Shown: positions 45,657 through 55,183 of the stretch, piece after piece
How the letters are laid out: each line of letters begins with the position of its first letter
Numbering within the stretch: the first letter of the stretch is position 1
Source: Microscilla marina ATCC 23134
Lineage (GTDB): Bacteria; Bacteroidota; Bacteroidia; Cytophagales; Microscillaceae
Direction: 5' to 3'
Assembly: GCF_000169175.1 (NCBI RefSeq)
Contig: NZ_AAWS01000007.1
Span: forward strand, 86,001-150,000
Length of the DNA stretch: 64,000 bases
Made by a program: the position numbers and the translations under genes
Notes under the pieces: generated by a model
What the model was told of the DNA's origin: nothing
Databases searched by the model: none
The model's input: only the letters and a program-made list of their open reading frames with translations

Positions 45657-48464
45657 CTATATCACTACATTTACAATGCGCTTGGGTACCACGATTACTT
45701 TTTTAGGTGCTTTGCCCTCTAACCACTTCTGTACAATCTCATTGGCAAGTACTTGTTTCTCTATATCACCCTTAGGCATATCTAAAGGCACATTAATAGT
45801 GGTACGTTTCTTACCATTGATAGAGATAGGGTATTCAAACGAACTCTCTTGCAAATACTTCTCATTGTGTGTAGGAAAGTCAGCCAAATGAATACTGGTT
45901 ACGTGTCCCATTTTTGCCCAAAGCTCTTCAGCAATGTGAGGGGCATAAGGAGCTGCAATCAATAATAAATTCTCCAGAATCTCGTGCTTGTTACACTTCG
46001 CATCGGTCAATTCATTCACACAAATCATCAAGGTACTTACTGGAGTATTAAAAGAAAAACGTTCCAGGTCTTCTGTTACCCGCTTGATAGCCTTATGTAT
46101 AATTTTTTGTTCAGCATCGGTAGATGTCCCCTGGGTAGTATCAAACTCCCCTTGATCGTCAAAACTATGGAACAAACGCCACATCTTTCTGAAAAACTTA
46201 TGTACCCCATCAATCCCTTTAGTATCCCAGGGCTTTGACTGTTCCAATGGACCCAGGAACATTTCATAACAACGCAAAGTATCAGCACTGTAGTCCGCAA
46301 TTACATCGTCAGGATTAATGGCATTATGATAACGTTTCCCCATTTTTTCTACCCTGCGGTCGCAGTAAAAACTACCATCAGCATCGGCTACAAATGTGGC
46401 ATTTTTAAAATCTTCTGGTTTCCATTCACGTAGCACATTCAAGTCAAGTGTATCTTCACCCGTCAGCGCTTTCACTGTTACATGAATTTCTACCAAGTCT
46501 TCAGCCTTATATGTGCCCTTTTGTTTGGCAGATATATATTTACTGGCATCTTCTTTTAACCTGTAGATAATCGCCGAATTACCCTGGATCATTCCTTGGT
46601 TAATCAGCTTTTTAAAAGGCTCACCATAAGGCAAGAAACCACGGTCGTTGAGAAAGTGTGCCCAAAAGCGCGCATACAACAAATGTCCCACGGCATGTTC
46701 GGTACCTCCAATATATAAATCTACCTGATTCCAGTAAGCAGCTTTTTCTTTATTTACAAACTCTTCTGCATTTTGGGCATCCATATAACGGGCAAAATAC
46801 CACGAAGATCCTGCCCAACCTGGCATGGTCGTCAACTCGTAAGGATATTGTCCCTGATACAACCAGCCCTTGGCCCTGCCCAAAGGAGGGTCTCCATCAG
46901 CTGTAGGTTTATATTCGCTTATTTCGGGTAGAGTCAAAGGCAACTCTTCCTCTTTAATCATATAAGGCAGGTCATTTTTAAAATAAGCTGGTACAGGTTC
47001 TCCCCAATAACGTTGGCGGCTAAATACTGCATCACGCAAACGAAAGTTTACCTTACCTTTGCCGGTGTCATCTGCTTCAGCTTTTTTTATCACTGCCTGA
47101 ATAGCCTCCAGACAAGTCATTCCGTTCAAAAAGCCCGAATTAATCATGACATCGTCTTTGGTAGGGTTCGCCTCCACTACTTCACCTTTTTCATCCAACC
47201 GAGTACTTTTTACTACAGCAGTTACTGGCAGGTTAAAATGGCGGGCAAAACGGAAGTCGCGTTCATCGCCTCCTGGTACCGCCATTACTACGCCAGTACC
47301 ATACCCAGCCAAAACATAGTCGGCTACCCATAAAGGGGCTTTCTCGCCCGAAATAGGGTTCATCACATACGAACCAGTAAATACACCAGACACTCGCTTC
47401 ACCTCACTTTGGCGTTCACGTTCCGAACGGTTTTTAGCCATTTCTACATAAGCTTCTACTTCAGCCTTTTGCTCAGGAGTAGTCAATTGTGCTACCAAAT
47501 CGTGTTCAGGAGCCATCACCATAAAGGTTACTCCATAGATAGTGTCGGGGCGGGTAGTAAAACAGGTCAAAGTAACCTCATGTCCATCTACTTTAAAGTC
47601 CATTTCGGCACCGTGTGACTTACCAATCCAGTTGCGTTGCATTTCTTTCAAAGGGTCAGACCATTCTATTTTATCCAATCCTTGCAACAAGCGATCGGCA
47701 TATGCAGTAATGCGCATAGACCATTGCTTCATTTTTTTGCGTTCTACCGGGTGGCCACCACGTTCCGATACACCGTCTTTAATTTCATCGTTTGCCAATA
47801 CTGTTCCCAAGGCTGGACACCAGTTTACTACTGAGTCTGCCACATACGTCAGGCGGTATTGCAACGATATTTTATATTTTTCTTCTTCAGTAAAAGCCTT
47901 CCATTCTTCTGCTGTAAACTCAACCACGTCTTCGTCGCAAGCCGCATTGATAGATTGATTGCCAGTTTGCTCAAAAGCCGCATACAAGGTATCAATAGCT
48001 TCGGCTTTATTGGTGTCATAATTAAACCAAGAGTTAAACAGTTGCATAAAAATCCACTGAGTCCACTGATAGTACTCAGGGCTGGAAGTCTGTATTTCAC
48101 GACTCCAGTCAAAGCAAAACCCTAGTTTTGATAACTGACTTTTGAAAGTCGCAATGTTTTGTTCAGTAGTAACGGCAGGGTGTTGTCCTGTATCAATGGC
48201 ATGTTGTTCGGCGGGTAAACCAAATGAATCGAACCCCATAGGGTGCAGCACATTAAACCCTTTCATTCTTTTATAACGTGCCATAATATCTGACGCAGTA
48301 TAGCCGAGGGGGTGCCCTATGTGCAAACCTTTGCCCGATGGGTAAGGAAACATGTCCAAAGTATAATATTTTGGCTTGTTATGATCTATCTCTGTTTTGT
48401 AAACATTATTTTGTTGCCAGTATTCCTGCCATTTAGGTTCTATTTGTTTGGGATCGTACACCAT
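45657..48464 (-). CDS. leuS: Leucyl-tRNA synthetase
   Basis: Class I aminoacyl-tRNA synthetase charging tRNA-Leu. 935 residues, typical for Bacteroidota, which have a longer connective region. The HIGH motif appears as GLHIGHPLGYTASD near residue 45, the zinc/editing segments and TRPDTIYGVTFMV of the CP1 editing domain are present, and SSWYFARYMDAQNAEE follows. The second signature reads KMGKR at 707-711 instead of KMSKS. No gene is in the same direction nearby, so it is likely monocistronic. A possible minus-strand -7 box (reverse complement TAATTTTG) lies at 48629-48636. Confidence 0.95.
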   Translation of the reverse strand: MVYDPKQIEPKWQEYWQQNNVYKTEIDHNKPKYYTLDMFPYPSGKGLHIGHPLGYTASDIMARYKRMKGFNVLHPMGFDSFGLPAEQHAIDTGQHPAVTTEQNIATFKSQLSKLGFCFDWSREIQTSSPEYYQWTQWIFMQLFNSWFNYDTNKAEAIDTLYAAFEQTGNQSINAACDEDVVEFTAEEWKAFTEEEKYKISLQYRLTYVADSVVNWCPALGTVLANDEIKDGVSERGGHPVERKKMKQWSMRITAYADRLLQGLDKIEWSDPLKEMQRNWIGKSHGAEMDFKVDGHEVTLTCFTTRPDTIYGVTFMVMAPEHDLVAQLTTPEQKAEVEAYVEMAKNRSERERQSEVKRVSGVFTGSYVMNPISGEKAPLWVADYVLAGYGTGVVMAVPGGDERDFRFARHFNLPVTAVVKSTRLDEKGEVVEANPTKDDVMINSGFLNGMTCLEAIQAVIKKAEADDTGKGKVNFRLRDAVFSRQRYWGEPVPAYFKNDLPYMIKEEELPLTLPEISEYKPTADGDPPLGRAKGWLYQGQYPYELTTMPGWAGSSWYFARYMDAQNAEEFVNKEKAAYWNQVDLYIGGTEHAVGHLLYARFWAHFLNDRGFLPYGEPFKKLINQGMIQGNSAIIYRLKEDASKYISAKQKGTYKAEDLVEIHVTVKALTGEDTLDLNVLREWKPEDFKNATFVADADGSFYCDRRVEKMGKRYHNAINPDDVIADYSADTLRCYEMFLGPLEQSKPWDTKGIDGVHKFFRKMWRLFHSFDDQGEFDTTQGTSTDAEQKIIHKAIKRVTEDLERFSFNTPVSTLMICVNELTDAKCNKHEILENLLLIAAPYAPHIAEELWAKMGHVTSIHLADFPTHNEKYLQESSFEYPISINGKKRTTINVPLDMPKGDIEKQVLANEIVQKWLEGKAPKKVIVVPKRIVNVVI

Positions 48465-49169
48465 TGGTTTTGAACTTTTTTCTTAGAGTATGTTTAAAGC
48501 GTTATCCGGGAGCATTGATGCTGAGGTGATATGTTTGATGGGCAAAAACCCTGACACATCATTTATTGTTTCATCATACATTACCCCACAATAGAGGATA
48601 ATTTTTGTAAAAACTAAAGATTCGTTTACAAAATTAGAAATTTTTTGAAAGCGGTCATTAATCCTTTGCTATTATTGTAGTAAGCTTGGGCAAAAAAAAA
48701 CTTTGGCGAGCCACAAAAAAAAGGAGATTACACAAGTAGTATTACTTATGAAATTAGCCACTGAGTAGAAGCTTTTTTGAGTATTAATACTTAAAAATTT
48801 TAACTATATGATATTTGAGTATAATAAAACCAAGATGGCTTGTGAGGCAAGTGTTTGTATAAGTTGTGTGTTTAATGATGAATATTTGCCGTTTTAGCTT
48901 GGATATAGATACTTAATTTCGTTACTTAAATTTTAATTATTCCAAGTTTAATGTTTTTTGAAAGCTAAAGATAGACAAAGGATAGACAATACCTTGTAAA
49001 ACTCATAAAAAAGGCTATTTTGTTTGTATTCAAGGGTTTATAACTTCTTAAACAAATGATTATAATAATCTAAGGATTGTTCGTATAGGCTTTTTAGCTT
49101 GATAAATATTTTATAATTTTGGGCTTTAAATTAAACATTACACTAACCCTTAACTCTGCTATTAAAACA
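48465..49169. other. Divergent intergenic region
   Basis: About 700 AT-rich bases. Holds the possible leuS -7 box at 48629 and the -7 element at 49114 for the small HTH gene. I see no gene or hairpin otherwise. Confidence 0.45.
49114..49121 (+). promoter_or_regulatory. TAnnTTTG -7 element before the small HTH gene
   Basis: TAATTTTG fits the Bacteroidota -7 consensus. It overlaps the earliest in-frame start of the following ORF (49119), which argues for the later ATG at 49170. Confidence 0.4.
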
Positions 49170-49346
49170 ATGAATAAAGTCAAGAGCAGGCAGCAGATTG
49201 CCGAGGAATATGGCGTTTGCCGCAAAACTTTGTACAATTGGTTAAAACAAGAGAATATAAAACTTAAACATCGACTTGTTTCTCCAAAAGAACAAAAAGA
49301 GATTTATGACAAGCTCGGGATGCCCAATGAGTTAAACTACATTTAG
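49170..49346 (+). CDS. Small helix-turn-helix protein
   Basis: 58 residues from ATG 49170. RQQIAEEYGVCRKTLYNWLKQENI is a clear helix-turn-helix of the transposase/resolvase (Hin- or IS-like) type. The C-terminal half is KHRLVSPKEQKEIYDKLGMP. It could be a small DNA-binding regulator; an IS remnant is possible, but no other transposase piece is nearby. The predicted -7 element sits 49 bases upstream. Confidence 0.6.
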   Translation: MNKVKSRQQIAEEYGVCRKTLYNWLKQENIKLKHRLVSPKEQKEIYDKLGMPNELNYI

Positions 49347-49482
49347 TAGTTCGCAGCTATGTAAAGCATTGGAGAATCAACCAAAAAATGTAAGTTGTGT
49401 GGTTATTTTACTAAAGCATTTATCAGAAATACAAATAGCTTAACCCTAATCACATCAGGCACACACAACTAATTTTTTACAA

Positions 49483-49515
49483 AGATCTTTTGTTCAACGG
49501 TTGAGTGAAAGATCT
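49483..49515. repeat. Near-perfect 33-bp palindrome
   Basis: AGATCTTTTGTTCAAC (49483-49498) and GTTGAGTGAAAGATCT (49500-49515) pair at 13 of 16 positions around a single G. Possible operator, transposition site or hairpin. Confidence 0.4.
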
Positions 49516-49986
49516 ATATCTTGAATACACATTACTTTTATCAAGCCACCAAACACTGTAGTAACTTTGGTAGATAGAATTATTTTGCTACCATGTGTTG
49601 TTTACAGCGTTTTCCGCTTTTTTATGTCCTACACAAAACCAATAACCATTTTTTCCTTACCTCCCAAATATCACTTCATTACCTTGTAAAAGATCAGCTG
49701 CTAACAAACTTTGAGAAATAGACCAACTAGAAATGTTCGAATGAGGCAGACTATTTTTATATTTAGCGCACTCTTAGGCAGGTTTTCTCAGGCTTACCCA
49801 CCATTACCCGGTCTTACACGCTGTATTTACCTACTTTTGTATCAATCAATCTCTAAACTCTTGAAAAAGCATAAAGTGTGATATACCTTTTTTATGCTAA
49901 GAGTGATTTTGAAGTGTAACAATGTTTAGCATAACGCAGGAGTAACTTTATAGTACAAGTTCATTTTAAAAGTATACTCACAAACT

Positions 49987-50024
49987 AAAAAGCTGGCAGT
50001 TGTTTATAGGCTGCCAACTTTTTT
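49987..50024 (+). terminator. Terminator without an adjacent gene
   Basis: AAAAAGCTGGCAG (49987-49999) pairs with CTGCCAACTTTTTT (50011-50024) around an 11-base loop. The nearest upstream gene ends at 49346. Confidence 0.75.
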
Positions 50025-50029
50025 TAAAA

Positions 50030-50170
50030 TATTGTATTTTCAGTACCAGTTATGATCGAAACAGTTGGTTAGTTGAACCCGGTAGTAGGGGCGAAACTGA
50101 CTATATACCTGACTCGATAAATAGTAGTTGTTTAAAACAAAAAGCCAGCGTAGTAACTGGCTTTTTGTAT
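50030..50170 (+). ncRNA. Candidate small structured RNA
   Basis: The stretch between the two terminators has nested pairing: ATCGA (50053 area) with TCGAT (50114 area), CAGTT with AACTG, and GGTT with AACC. It ends in the terminator at 50137. No ORF. Evidence is limited to folding by eye; strand is uncertain because the end hairpin can work in both directions. Confidence 0.25.
50137..50168. terminator. Perfect bidirectional terminator hairpin
   Basis: ACAAAAAGCCAG (50137-50148) and CTGGCTTTTTGT (50157-50168), 12-bp perfect stem with eight-base loop. Confidence 0.75.
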
Positions 50171-50598
50171 TTTGTACCCATAGCCCTTTCTTTACTTGCC
50201 ATTGATAAAGGCTTATCTTTAACTTCTGATGAGTTATAAAGTGTAGCAGGACTGCCCCGCTTTATGAGCATACAAAACCAATCATTCACTTCTCCTCTTA
50301 TTTGAACCTATCTGATTGTTGTATTTGAGGTGGTAATTGTTGTACTTTTTTTATGCACCTCTTGTTTTACCCATAAGTTCAATTTTTTTCAACATAAGTC
50401 CAAGTTGCTTTCCCGGCTTTTTCGGTCTTTTGTAGCACAATAACCAAACAACTCACCCCAATAAAAATGGTACCGACATGGAGTTAAAGGCGTGTAATAT
50501 TGGGGTACTTAACTTTAACATATTTATCAGAAAAAGCGATTGCCGAAAAGCTGTATAAAAGAGTAGGCATCACTAAACATAACTTATTTTAACCCAAA

Positions 50599-51942
50599 AT
50601 GAGAATATTTAATCGTATTAACTGGTTGATTGTGCTCATAGTATTAGGCACATTTGCTTGTACTCAACAAGAGAAAACAGTCACACCTACTACACCTGTT
50701 ACACCTATTACTAATAAAGCTGAAGTACGCACTGGGCTAGACCAGAACCGTGCTGATTTTGCCAAGGCGCTTGCTCAGTCAATGAGCAATTCAGGAGTAC
50801 GTGAGTTTATCAAAGACGAAGCTTCCAAAAAGTTTGATGGAGACTTTGATATTCTTTATGGAAAGTCTAAAGATGCTCAAGTTGGCGGGCAAACCCTTGA
50901 GCAAACCATTGCCAAACACTTGGTGCCAACCAATGGCCGTGTAAATAAACAAGCGTTTTTGACCGACCTCTTAAACAATGATCCATTATTAAACATTGCG
51001 GTTCCTGTAAATATTGAAAACTGGAATACTGCCAGCTATAAGCCTTTAGTAGCCGTATTGACTGAGGCTTATGATGACCAAAAAACCAGTCATATTTTGG
51101 CCTATGATACTGATGGTAACGAACACTGGATTGACGCACAAACTCAACCAACGCAACCAGTAGTTGTATTGGGCGGAAACGAGCGTCTAAAAACCGACGC
51201 AGAGTTTCAAGAGCGTTTGAAAATGAGACAGTTAGTACCTACGTTGTGTGATGAAATGATGAAACGTCAGGCTCCTTATTATACTACTCCTAACAAAAAA
51301 GAGTCTTACTTCTTGATTGAACCTTGCGATGGAGGAGGACTTGGTAGTGGTTCAGGCTCGGGATCAGGATCAGGTTCAGGTTCAGGTTCGGGATCAGGAC
51401 CTACTACTGATAGCGACTGTTACCGTGATGGAAAGTCTTATGAGCGCCTAAAAGCAATGTACTTTACTAAGTCTGGTTTAAACAAATACGAAGGATGGCC
51501 AGCTGGTGCACCAGAGGTAGATGTTCGTGTGTATACTCCAGACGAAAGTCGCAATTATGATGAAGCCAAGCGCGTACGCTTTATTGATAACCTAGAGCCT
51601 AGAAAACGCAAAGACATCAAAGATAAATGGTGGGAAGCTGGCAACCTATCTTTACTGTACTGGGACGAAGATGTACACGGATCTGTAATCTATATTCACT
51701 TTGTAGAGGATGATTATCAGCCAGGTGTGTCTGTAAAAAGTATCAGTGTAAAGCCCAAGTTTAAAGTAAAACTTCCAGTAGTAGGTGAGGTAGAACTTGC
51801 TTTGGATATCAAGATTGAGATCAATACCAAAGACGAAGACATGGGAGGGATGACTATAGATAAGTGTGCTTCTCCTCCAGATACTCGTGGTAGAAGCTGT
51901 TATAACCTTAACCAATACTTTTCTTTTGAGTTAAGTCACTAA
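50599..51942 (+). CDS. Secreted lipoprotein with Ser-Gly linker, tandem copy 1
   Basis: 447 residues. The signal peptide ends LGTFAC, a lipobox with Cys at about residue 21. An N-terminal domain (about 40-245, with LLNIAVPVNIENWN and KPLVAVLTEAYDD) and a C-terminal domain (about 275-447, with YEGWPAGAPEVDVRVY and LLYWDEDVHGS) are joined by a (SG)n linker at about 250-268. Strongly similar to the next gene and more distantly to the lipoprotein at 32552. No enzyme motif recognised; DUF3103-like assignment is possible but unsure. Followed by a terminator-like hairpin. Confidence 0.7.
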   Translation: MRIFNRINWLIVLIVLGTFACTQQEKTVTPTTPVTPITNKAEVRTGLDQNRADFAKALAQSMSNSGVREFIKDEASKKFDGDFDILYGKSKDAQVGGQTLEQTIAKHLVPTNGRVNKQAFLTDLLNNDPLLNIAVPVNIENWNTASYKPLVAVLTEAYDDQKTSHILAYDTDGNEHWIDAQTQPTQPVVVLGGNERLKTDAEFQERLKMRQLVPTLCDEMMKRQAPYYTTPNKKESYFLIEPCDGGGLGSGSGSGSGSGSGSGSGSGPTTDSDCYRDGKSYERLKAMYFTKSGLNKYEGWPAGAPEVDVRVYTPDESRNYDEAKRVRFIDNLEPRKRKDIKDKWWEAGNLSLLYWDEDVHGSVIYIHFVEDDYQPGVSVKSISVKPKFKVKLPVVGEVELALDIKIEINTKDEDMGGMTIDKCASPPDTRGRSCYNLNQYFSFELSH

Positions 51943-51981
51943 TATTTTATGTGCTAACCTAATAGCATTACCTATCAACAA

Positions 51982-52024
51982 GGGGCTGGTAACGAATAAT
52001 TCTATTCCGCCAGCCTCTTTTTTT
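51982..52024 (+). terminator. Terminator between the tandem lipoprotein genes
   Basis: GGGGCTGG (51982-51989) pairs with CCAGCCTC (52010-52017) and is followed by eight or more T. It separates the two paralogues into individual transcripts or attenuates read-through. Confidence 0.7.
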
Positions 52025-52053
52025 TGATCTCTCTAAAAGAAATATTCAATCCA

Positions 52054-53361
52054 ATGAGAAAACCATTTATTAGAAATATACTGCTGGCAGTAACACTTAC
52101 CTACGGTATGCTTGCTTGTAATCAACGACAACAAGAGGTAAGCCCTCAACCTAACGTTGTGTTAAGCAAGGCCAATATTGTAACTGACCTTGATCAGGAT
52201 ATGGCTGATTTTGCTCAAGCACTAGCCAAGTCGTTGGAAAGTGCCGATTTGAGAAACTTTGTAAAGCAAGAAGCGGCTAAAAGGTTTGATGGTGATTATG
52301 ATATACTGTTTGGTAAAGCAAGCAGTGCAAAAATAGCTGGTAAATCATTTCGCCAATATATTGAAGCTAACTTGCCAACTAATAAGCAGCGAACCACAAA
52401 TAAGGAAGTATTGATTGACCGTATACTATCTCAAAACCCTTTATTAAATATTGCAGTGCCAGTACATTTACACAACTGGAAAACGGGAGTGTATACGCCT
52501 AAAGTAGCGGTGTTGCCTGAGGGGTATGATGATCGCACCACTTCACACATCAAAGCATTTGATGCCAGTGGCAAAGCCTATTGGATAGACGCTCAGAATG
52601 AACCTGACGAGCCTGTGATTGTAGTAGGCTGGAACGAACGCTTGAAAACCTCTGGCCAGTATCAGCAATATCTCCAAAGCAATAAGCGATTGATTGCTTT
52701 GTGTGAAGAAGAAATGAAGCGAAAAACACCTTATTACACTATGCCCAATGGCAGAGAGTCTTTTTACATCATTGAACCTTGCGATGGTGGTGGACTTGGT
52801 GGAGGCGGAGGTAGTACTGGTGGTTCGGGGCCTACTGGCGGAGACCCTAACCCCGGTTGCTATCGTTCTATTGACAAAGTAGAAAGACTAAATGGAATGT
52901 ATTTTACTAAAGCAGGTCTAAACTATTATGAAGGTTGGCCAGCAGGTGCTCCTGAGGTAGATGTGCGTATCTTTGTAGGTGACATAGCCCATAACTTTAC
53001 AAAAGAAAAGGAAGTTAGGTTTTATGACAATTTAGAACCAAGGAAACGCAAAGATATCAAAGACAAGTGGTGGAATCCTGGCAATAAGTCTTTGTTTATG
53101 TGGGATGAAGACAAGGTGGGGCAAGTATTTCTGGCGCACTTTGTAGAAGATGACCAACAAATCAAGATTTTGAACAGAGAAATCCCTATTCCTATCAAGT
53201 TTATCCCTTTTGTGAATGTAACTGTGACCATTAAAATTGATTCACGTGATGAAGAAATAGGGTATATGATTGTAGATCAATGTGCAGCTCCTCCCGACAC
53301 CAAAGATGGGCGGGCAAGCTATAATGTAAATCAATACTTTTCGTTTAGCCTGAGCCGATAG
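52054..53361 (+). CDS. Secreted lipoprotein with Gly-rich linker, tandem copy 2
   Basis: 435 residues from ATG 52054. The open frame begins at 52024, but that start is a TTG inside the T run of the preceding terminator. The lipobox is YGMLAC. The domain plan equals copy 1: N-terminal domain with LLNIAVPVHLHNWK and PKVAVLPEGYDD, linker of Gly, Ser, Thr and Pro (about 252-273), C-terminal domain with YEGWPAGAPEVDVRIF, LFMWDEDKVGQ and YNVNQYFSFSL. The two copies are alike throughout except the linker and the segment around residues 365-390. Function unknown. Confidence 0.7.
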   Translation: MRKPFIRNILLAVTLTYGMLACNQRQQEVSPQPNVVLSKANIVTDLDQDMADFAQALAKSLESADLRNFVKQEAAKRFDGDYDILFGKASSAKIAGKSFRQYIEANLPTNKQRTTNKEVLIDRILSQNPLLNIAVPVHLHNWKTGVYTPKVAVLPEGYDDRTTSHIKAFDASGKAYWIDAQNEPDEPVIVVGWNERLKTSGQYQQYLQSNKRLIALCEEEMKRKTPYYTMPNGRESFYIIEPCDGGGLGGGGGSTGGSGPTGGDPNPGCYRSIDKVERLNGMYFTKAGLNYYEGWPAGAPEVDVRIFVGDIAHNFTKEKEVRFYDNLEPRKRKDIKDKWWNPGNKSLFMWDEDKVGQVFLAHFVEDDQQIKILNREIPIPIKFIPFVNVTVTIKIDSRDEEIGYMIVDQCAAPPDTKDGRASYNVNQYFSFSLSR

Positions 53362-53373
53362 TATGACCATAAA

Positions 53374-53400
53374 AAAAGCCGATCATTACGATCGGCTTTT
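53374..53400. terminator. Bidirectional terminator between convergent genes
   Basis: AAAAGCCGATC (53374-53384) and GATCGGCTTTT (53390-53400), perfect 11-bp stem with five-base loop, A run before and T run within the arms. Confidence 0.9.
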
Positions 53401-53429
53401 GTAGTTGTATGTAAACGACTCAGTGTTTT

Positions 53430-54350
53430 CTATTTTCTTCCTTTTTTATAATCCCTGGTATAGTCATAAGTCTGTTGTCCTCTGGCGTTCCAGCGATAAA
53501 GATCAAATGGTGTTTCTTTTTTGTTATAAAGCGTTTGATAAAAGCGATTGGGGTATTGCTCCATTTTTTTACGGTTTCCACCTTTATAATAATAAGTCCA
53601 GCGCTTTATTTTTTGGTTGTATTGATACTTCCCTTTGATGGCTATCCTGCCGTTGTCATAAAAGAAATAATACATCCCATGTTTTGTCTTATGATACATC
53701 GGAATCACTTCTTTTATTTTTTGTCCATTACTACCATCATAGTAGCTAATTTTGGAGTTTTTTCGCCAACCCCGGTTATACTTTTCTTTGGTTAATAAGA
53801 TGTACTTACGGTCAAATTTTTCCCAGGTGCTGTGTTTCATACCCATAAAAAAGTAACCTTTTTCCCTCAGTTTTTTATTGATTTGTTTACGGTATAAACC
53901 GTGCAGTAAGTATAGTTTATCACCTTTTTTGAGGCGAGCCCTTATTTTTGCCCATTTAGCTGAGCGTACCCTGCGACGCTTGGCGTCATAATAATAAATT
54001 TCTTGTACATATTTATCGCGGTCTTGCTCCAAGTCAGGCCATTCATCCAAATACCTTACAATTTCTAGTTCATAACGCCTGGAACGATTTCGAACGTAGG
54101 TTTTTTTAGTACTATACCCAAACCAACGCTTTTTATCACGCTTTTTCTTTTTACGTTTCTTTTTTTTACGCTTCTTTTTAATCCCCAGTAGTTCGTCCTC
54201 TTCTGTATCCAGGTCTATCTCTGGAATACTATCTGTTTCCAATACATCTTTTTTGTTAGGGGTAGGAGTTTGGGCTAAAGTGTAGGGAGCCACCCCTCCA
54301 AGTAATAAAGTAAAAATAAATGCAGAAATGAAGTACTTATATCGATACAT
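53430..54350 (-). CDS. Secreted Lys-rich protein with MORN-like C-terminal repeats
   Basis: 306 residues. A signal peptide (about 1-26, ending TLAQ) is followed by an acidic segment, then an extreme basic tract at about 58-74 (KKRKKKKRKKKKRDKKR). The C-terminal half has Tyr/Gly-rich units such as ISYYDGSNGQKIKEV, YYFFYDNGRIAIKGKY and WTYYYKGGNRKKMEQY, which resemble MORN_2/YwqK-type repeats. Function unknown. The basic tract might bind nucleic acid or acidic polysaccharide after export; that is inference. Confidence 0.6.
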   Translation of the reverse strand: MYRYKYFISAFIFTLLLGGVAPYTLAQTPTPNKKDVLETDSIPEIDLDTEEDELLGIKKKRKKKKRKKKKRDKKRWFGYSTKKTYVRNRSRRYELEIVRYLDEWPDLEQDRDKYVQEIYYYDAKRRRVRSAKWAKIRARLKKGDKLYLLHGLYRKQINKKLREKGYFFMGMKHSTWEKFDRKYILLTKEKYNRGWRKNSKISYYDGSNGQKIKEVIPMYHKTKHGMYYFFYDNGRIAIKGKYQYNQKIKRWTYYYKGGNRKKMEQYPNRFYQTLYNKKETPFDLYRWNARGQQTYDYTRDYKKGRK

Positions 54351-54721
54351 GTGATGGTAAAAATTCTATAGTTTAAACTTTATAATACTTTGTGTGATCA
54401 CTATACTCTATACGTGTTGTGGTACAAAATTATGGAAAAAATAATCCAGATACTTGAATCCTTTTAAAATATATTTGGGAAAATATAACAAATTCAAGAT
54501 ATGGTAAGTGTGTTAACTTATTCAAATACTCACAGCTAGAATACTTAATAGTAAACTTTTCAAGTGTTCTAATTATTGTATAACCTCAAATTCTCATGAA
54601 GTCAGATAAGTAAATGATTTTGAATTATTCAGGGCAAAACAGGAAGAAATATTGCTTGATTTTTGTTGTTCGAAAAGATTAAATTTTAATATAAGTATTT
54701 CTATAATTTAACCAAATAAAC
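54351..54721. other. Divergent intergenic region
   Basis: About 370 AT-rich bases with no supported gene and no clear motif. Confidence 0.5.
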
Positions 54722-55144
54722 ATGCCAAGTGAACAAGTGTTTAAACGAAAAGCCTTTTCTTATATTTCTAAGTTTTTTGTAGTTGTAGCATTTACCTTTA
54801 GCTTGTCAGTAGACCTAAACTACGGCTCTAGAGAGCTATTCCCTGGTTACAATATCGTAATGTTTGCAATGATTATATTGGCACTAATAATGGGAATTTG
54901 GGAGGCAACTACCCCACTGGTAACTTTACAAGGCAATCAATTAAGTGTAAACTTAACGCTATTTACAGGTAAAAAAACCATAGACTTAACCAAGGCGGTA
55001 GATGTAAGCATAAACCCTCGCCAAACCTTGATGACCTTATCTGATGAAGAGGACACAACTTTGCGTATACCATTAAGCCTTATACAAGGCGCAGCCAACA
55101 GAGATAATCTGATTGATATTGTGAAAGAAAAATTAGAAGTTTAA
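54722..55144 (+). CDS. Small membrane protein with PH-like soluble domain
   Basis: 140 residues. Two hydrophobic segments (about 15-30 and 43-60) are followed by a beta-rich soluble part of about 75 residues (VTLQGNQLSVNLTLFTGKKTIDLTKA), the layout of small bacterial PH-domain membrane proteins. I do not recognise a precise family. It converges on the alpha/beta hydrolase gene, 39 bases away. Confidence 0.55.
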   Translation: MPSEQVFKRKAFSYISKFFVVVAFTFSLSVDLNYGSRELFPGYNIVMFAMIILALIMGIWEATTPLVTLQGNQLSVNLTLFTGKKTIDLTKAVDVSINPRQTLMTLSDEEDTTLRIPLSLIQGAANRDNLIDIVKEKLEV

Positions 55145-55183
55145 ACAGGGTATAAAAGCAACAATGTGGTATGATGAAGTAGC

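Larger units (their letters stand above)
49347..50598. other. Long intergenic region with two orphan terminators
   Basis: About 1250 bases with no credible protein gene. It holds a 33-bp near-palindrome at 49483, a terminator at 49987 and another at 50137 enclosing a structured stretch. Other parts are AT-rich and unremarkable. Confidence 0.5.

Noticed and set aside
50053..50118. tRNA-like fold between the two terminators
   Set aside because: The pairing does not give a 7-bp acceptor, anticodon arm or T-loop consensus, so it is not a tRNA.
51342..51402. Hexamer repeat encoding the Ser-Gly linker, considered as a phase-variable tract
   Set aside because: Gain or loss of six-base units would keep the reading frame, so only linker length could vary.
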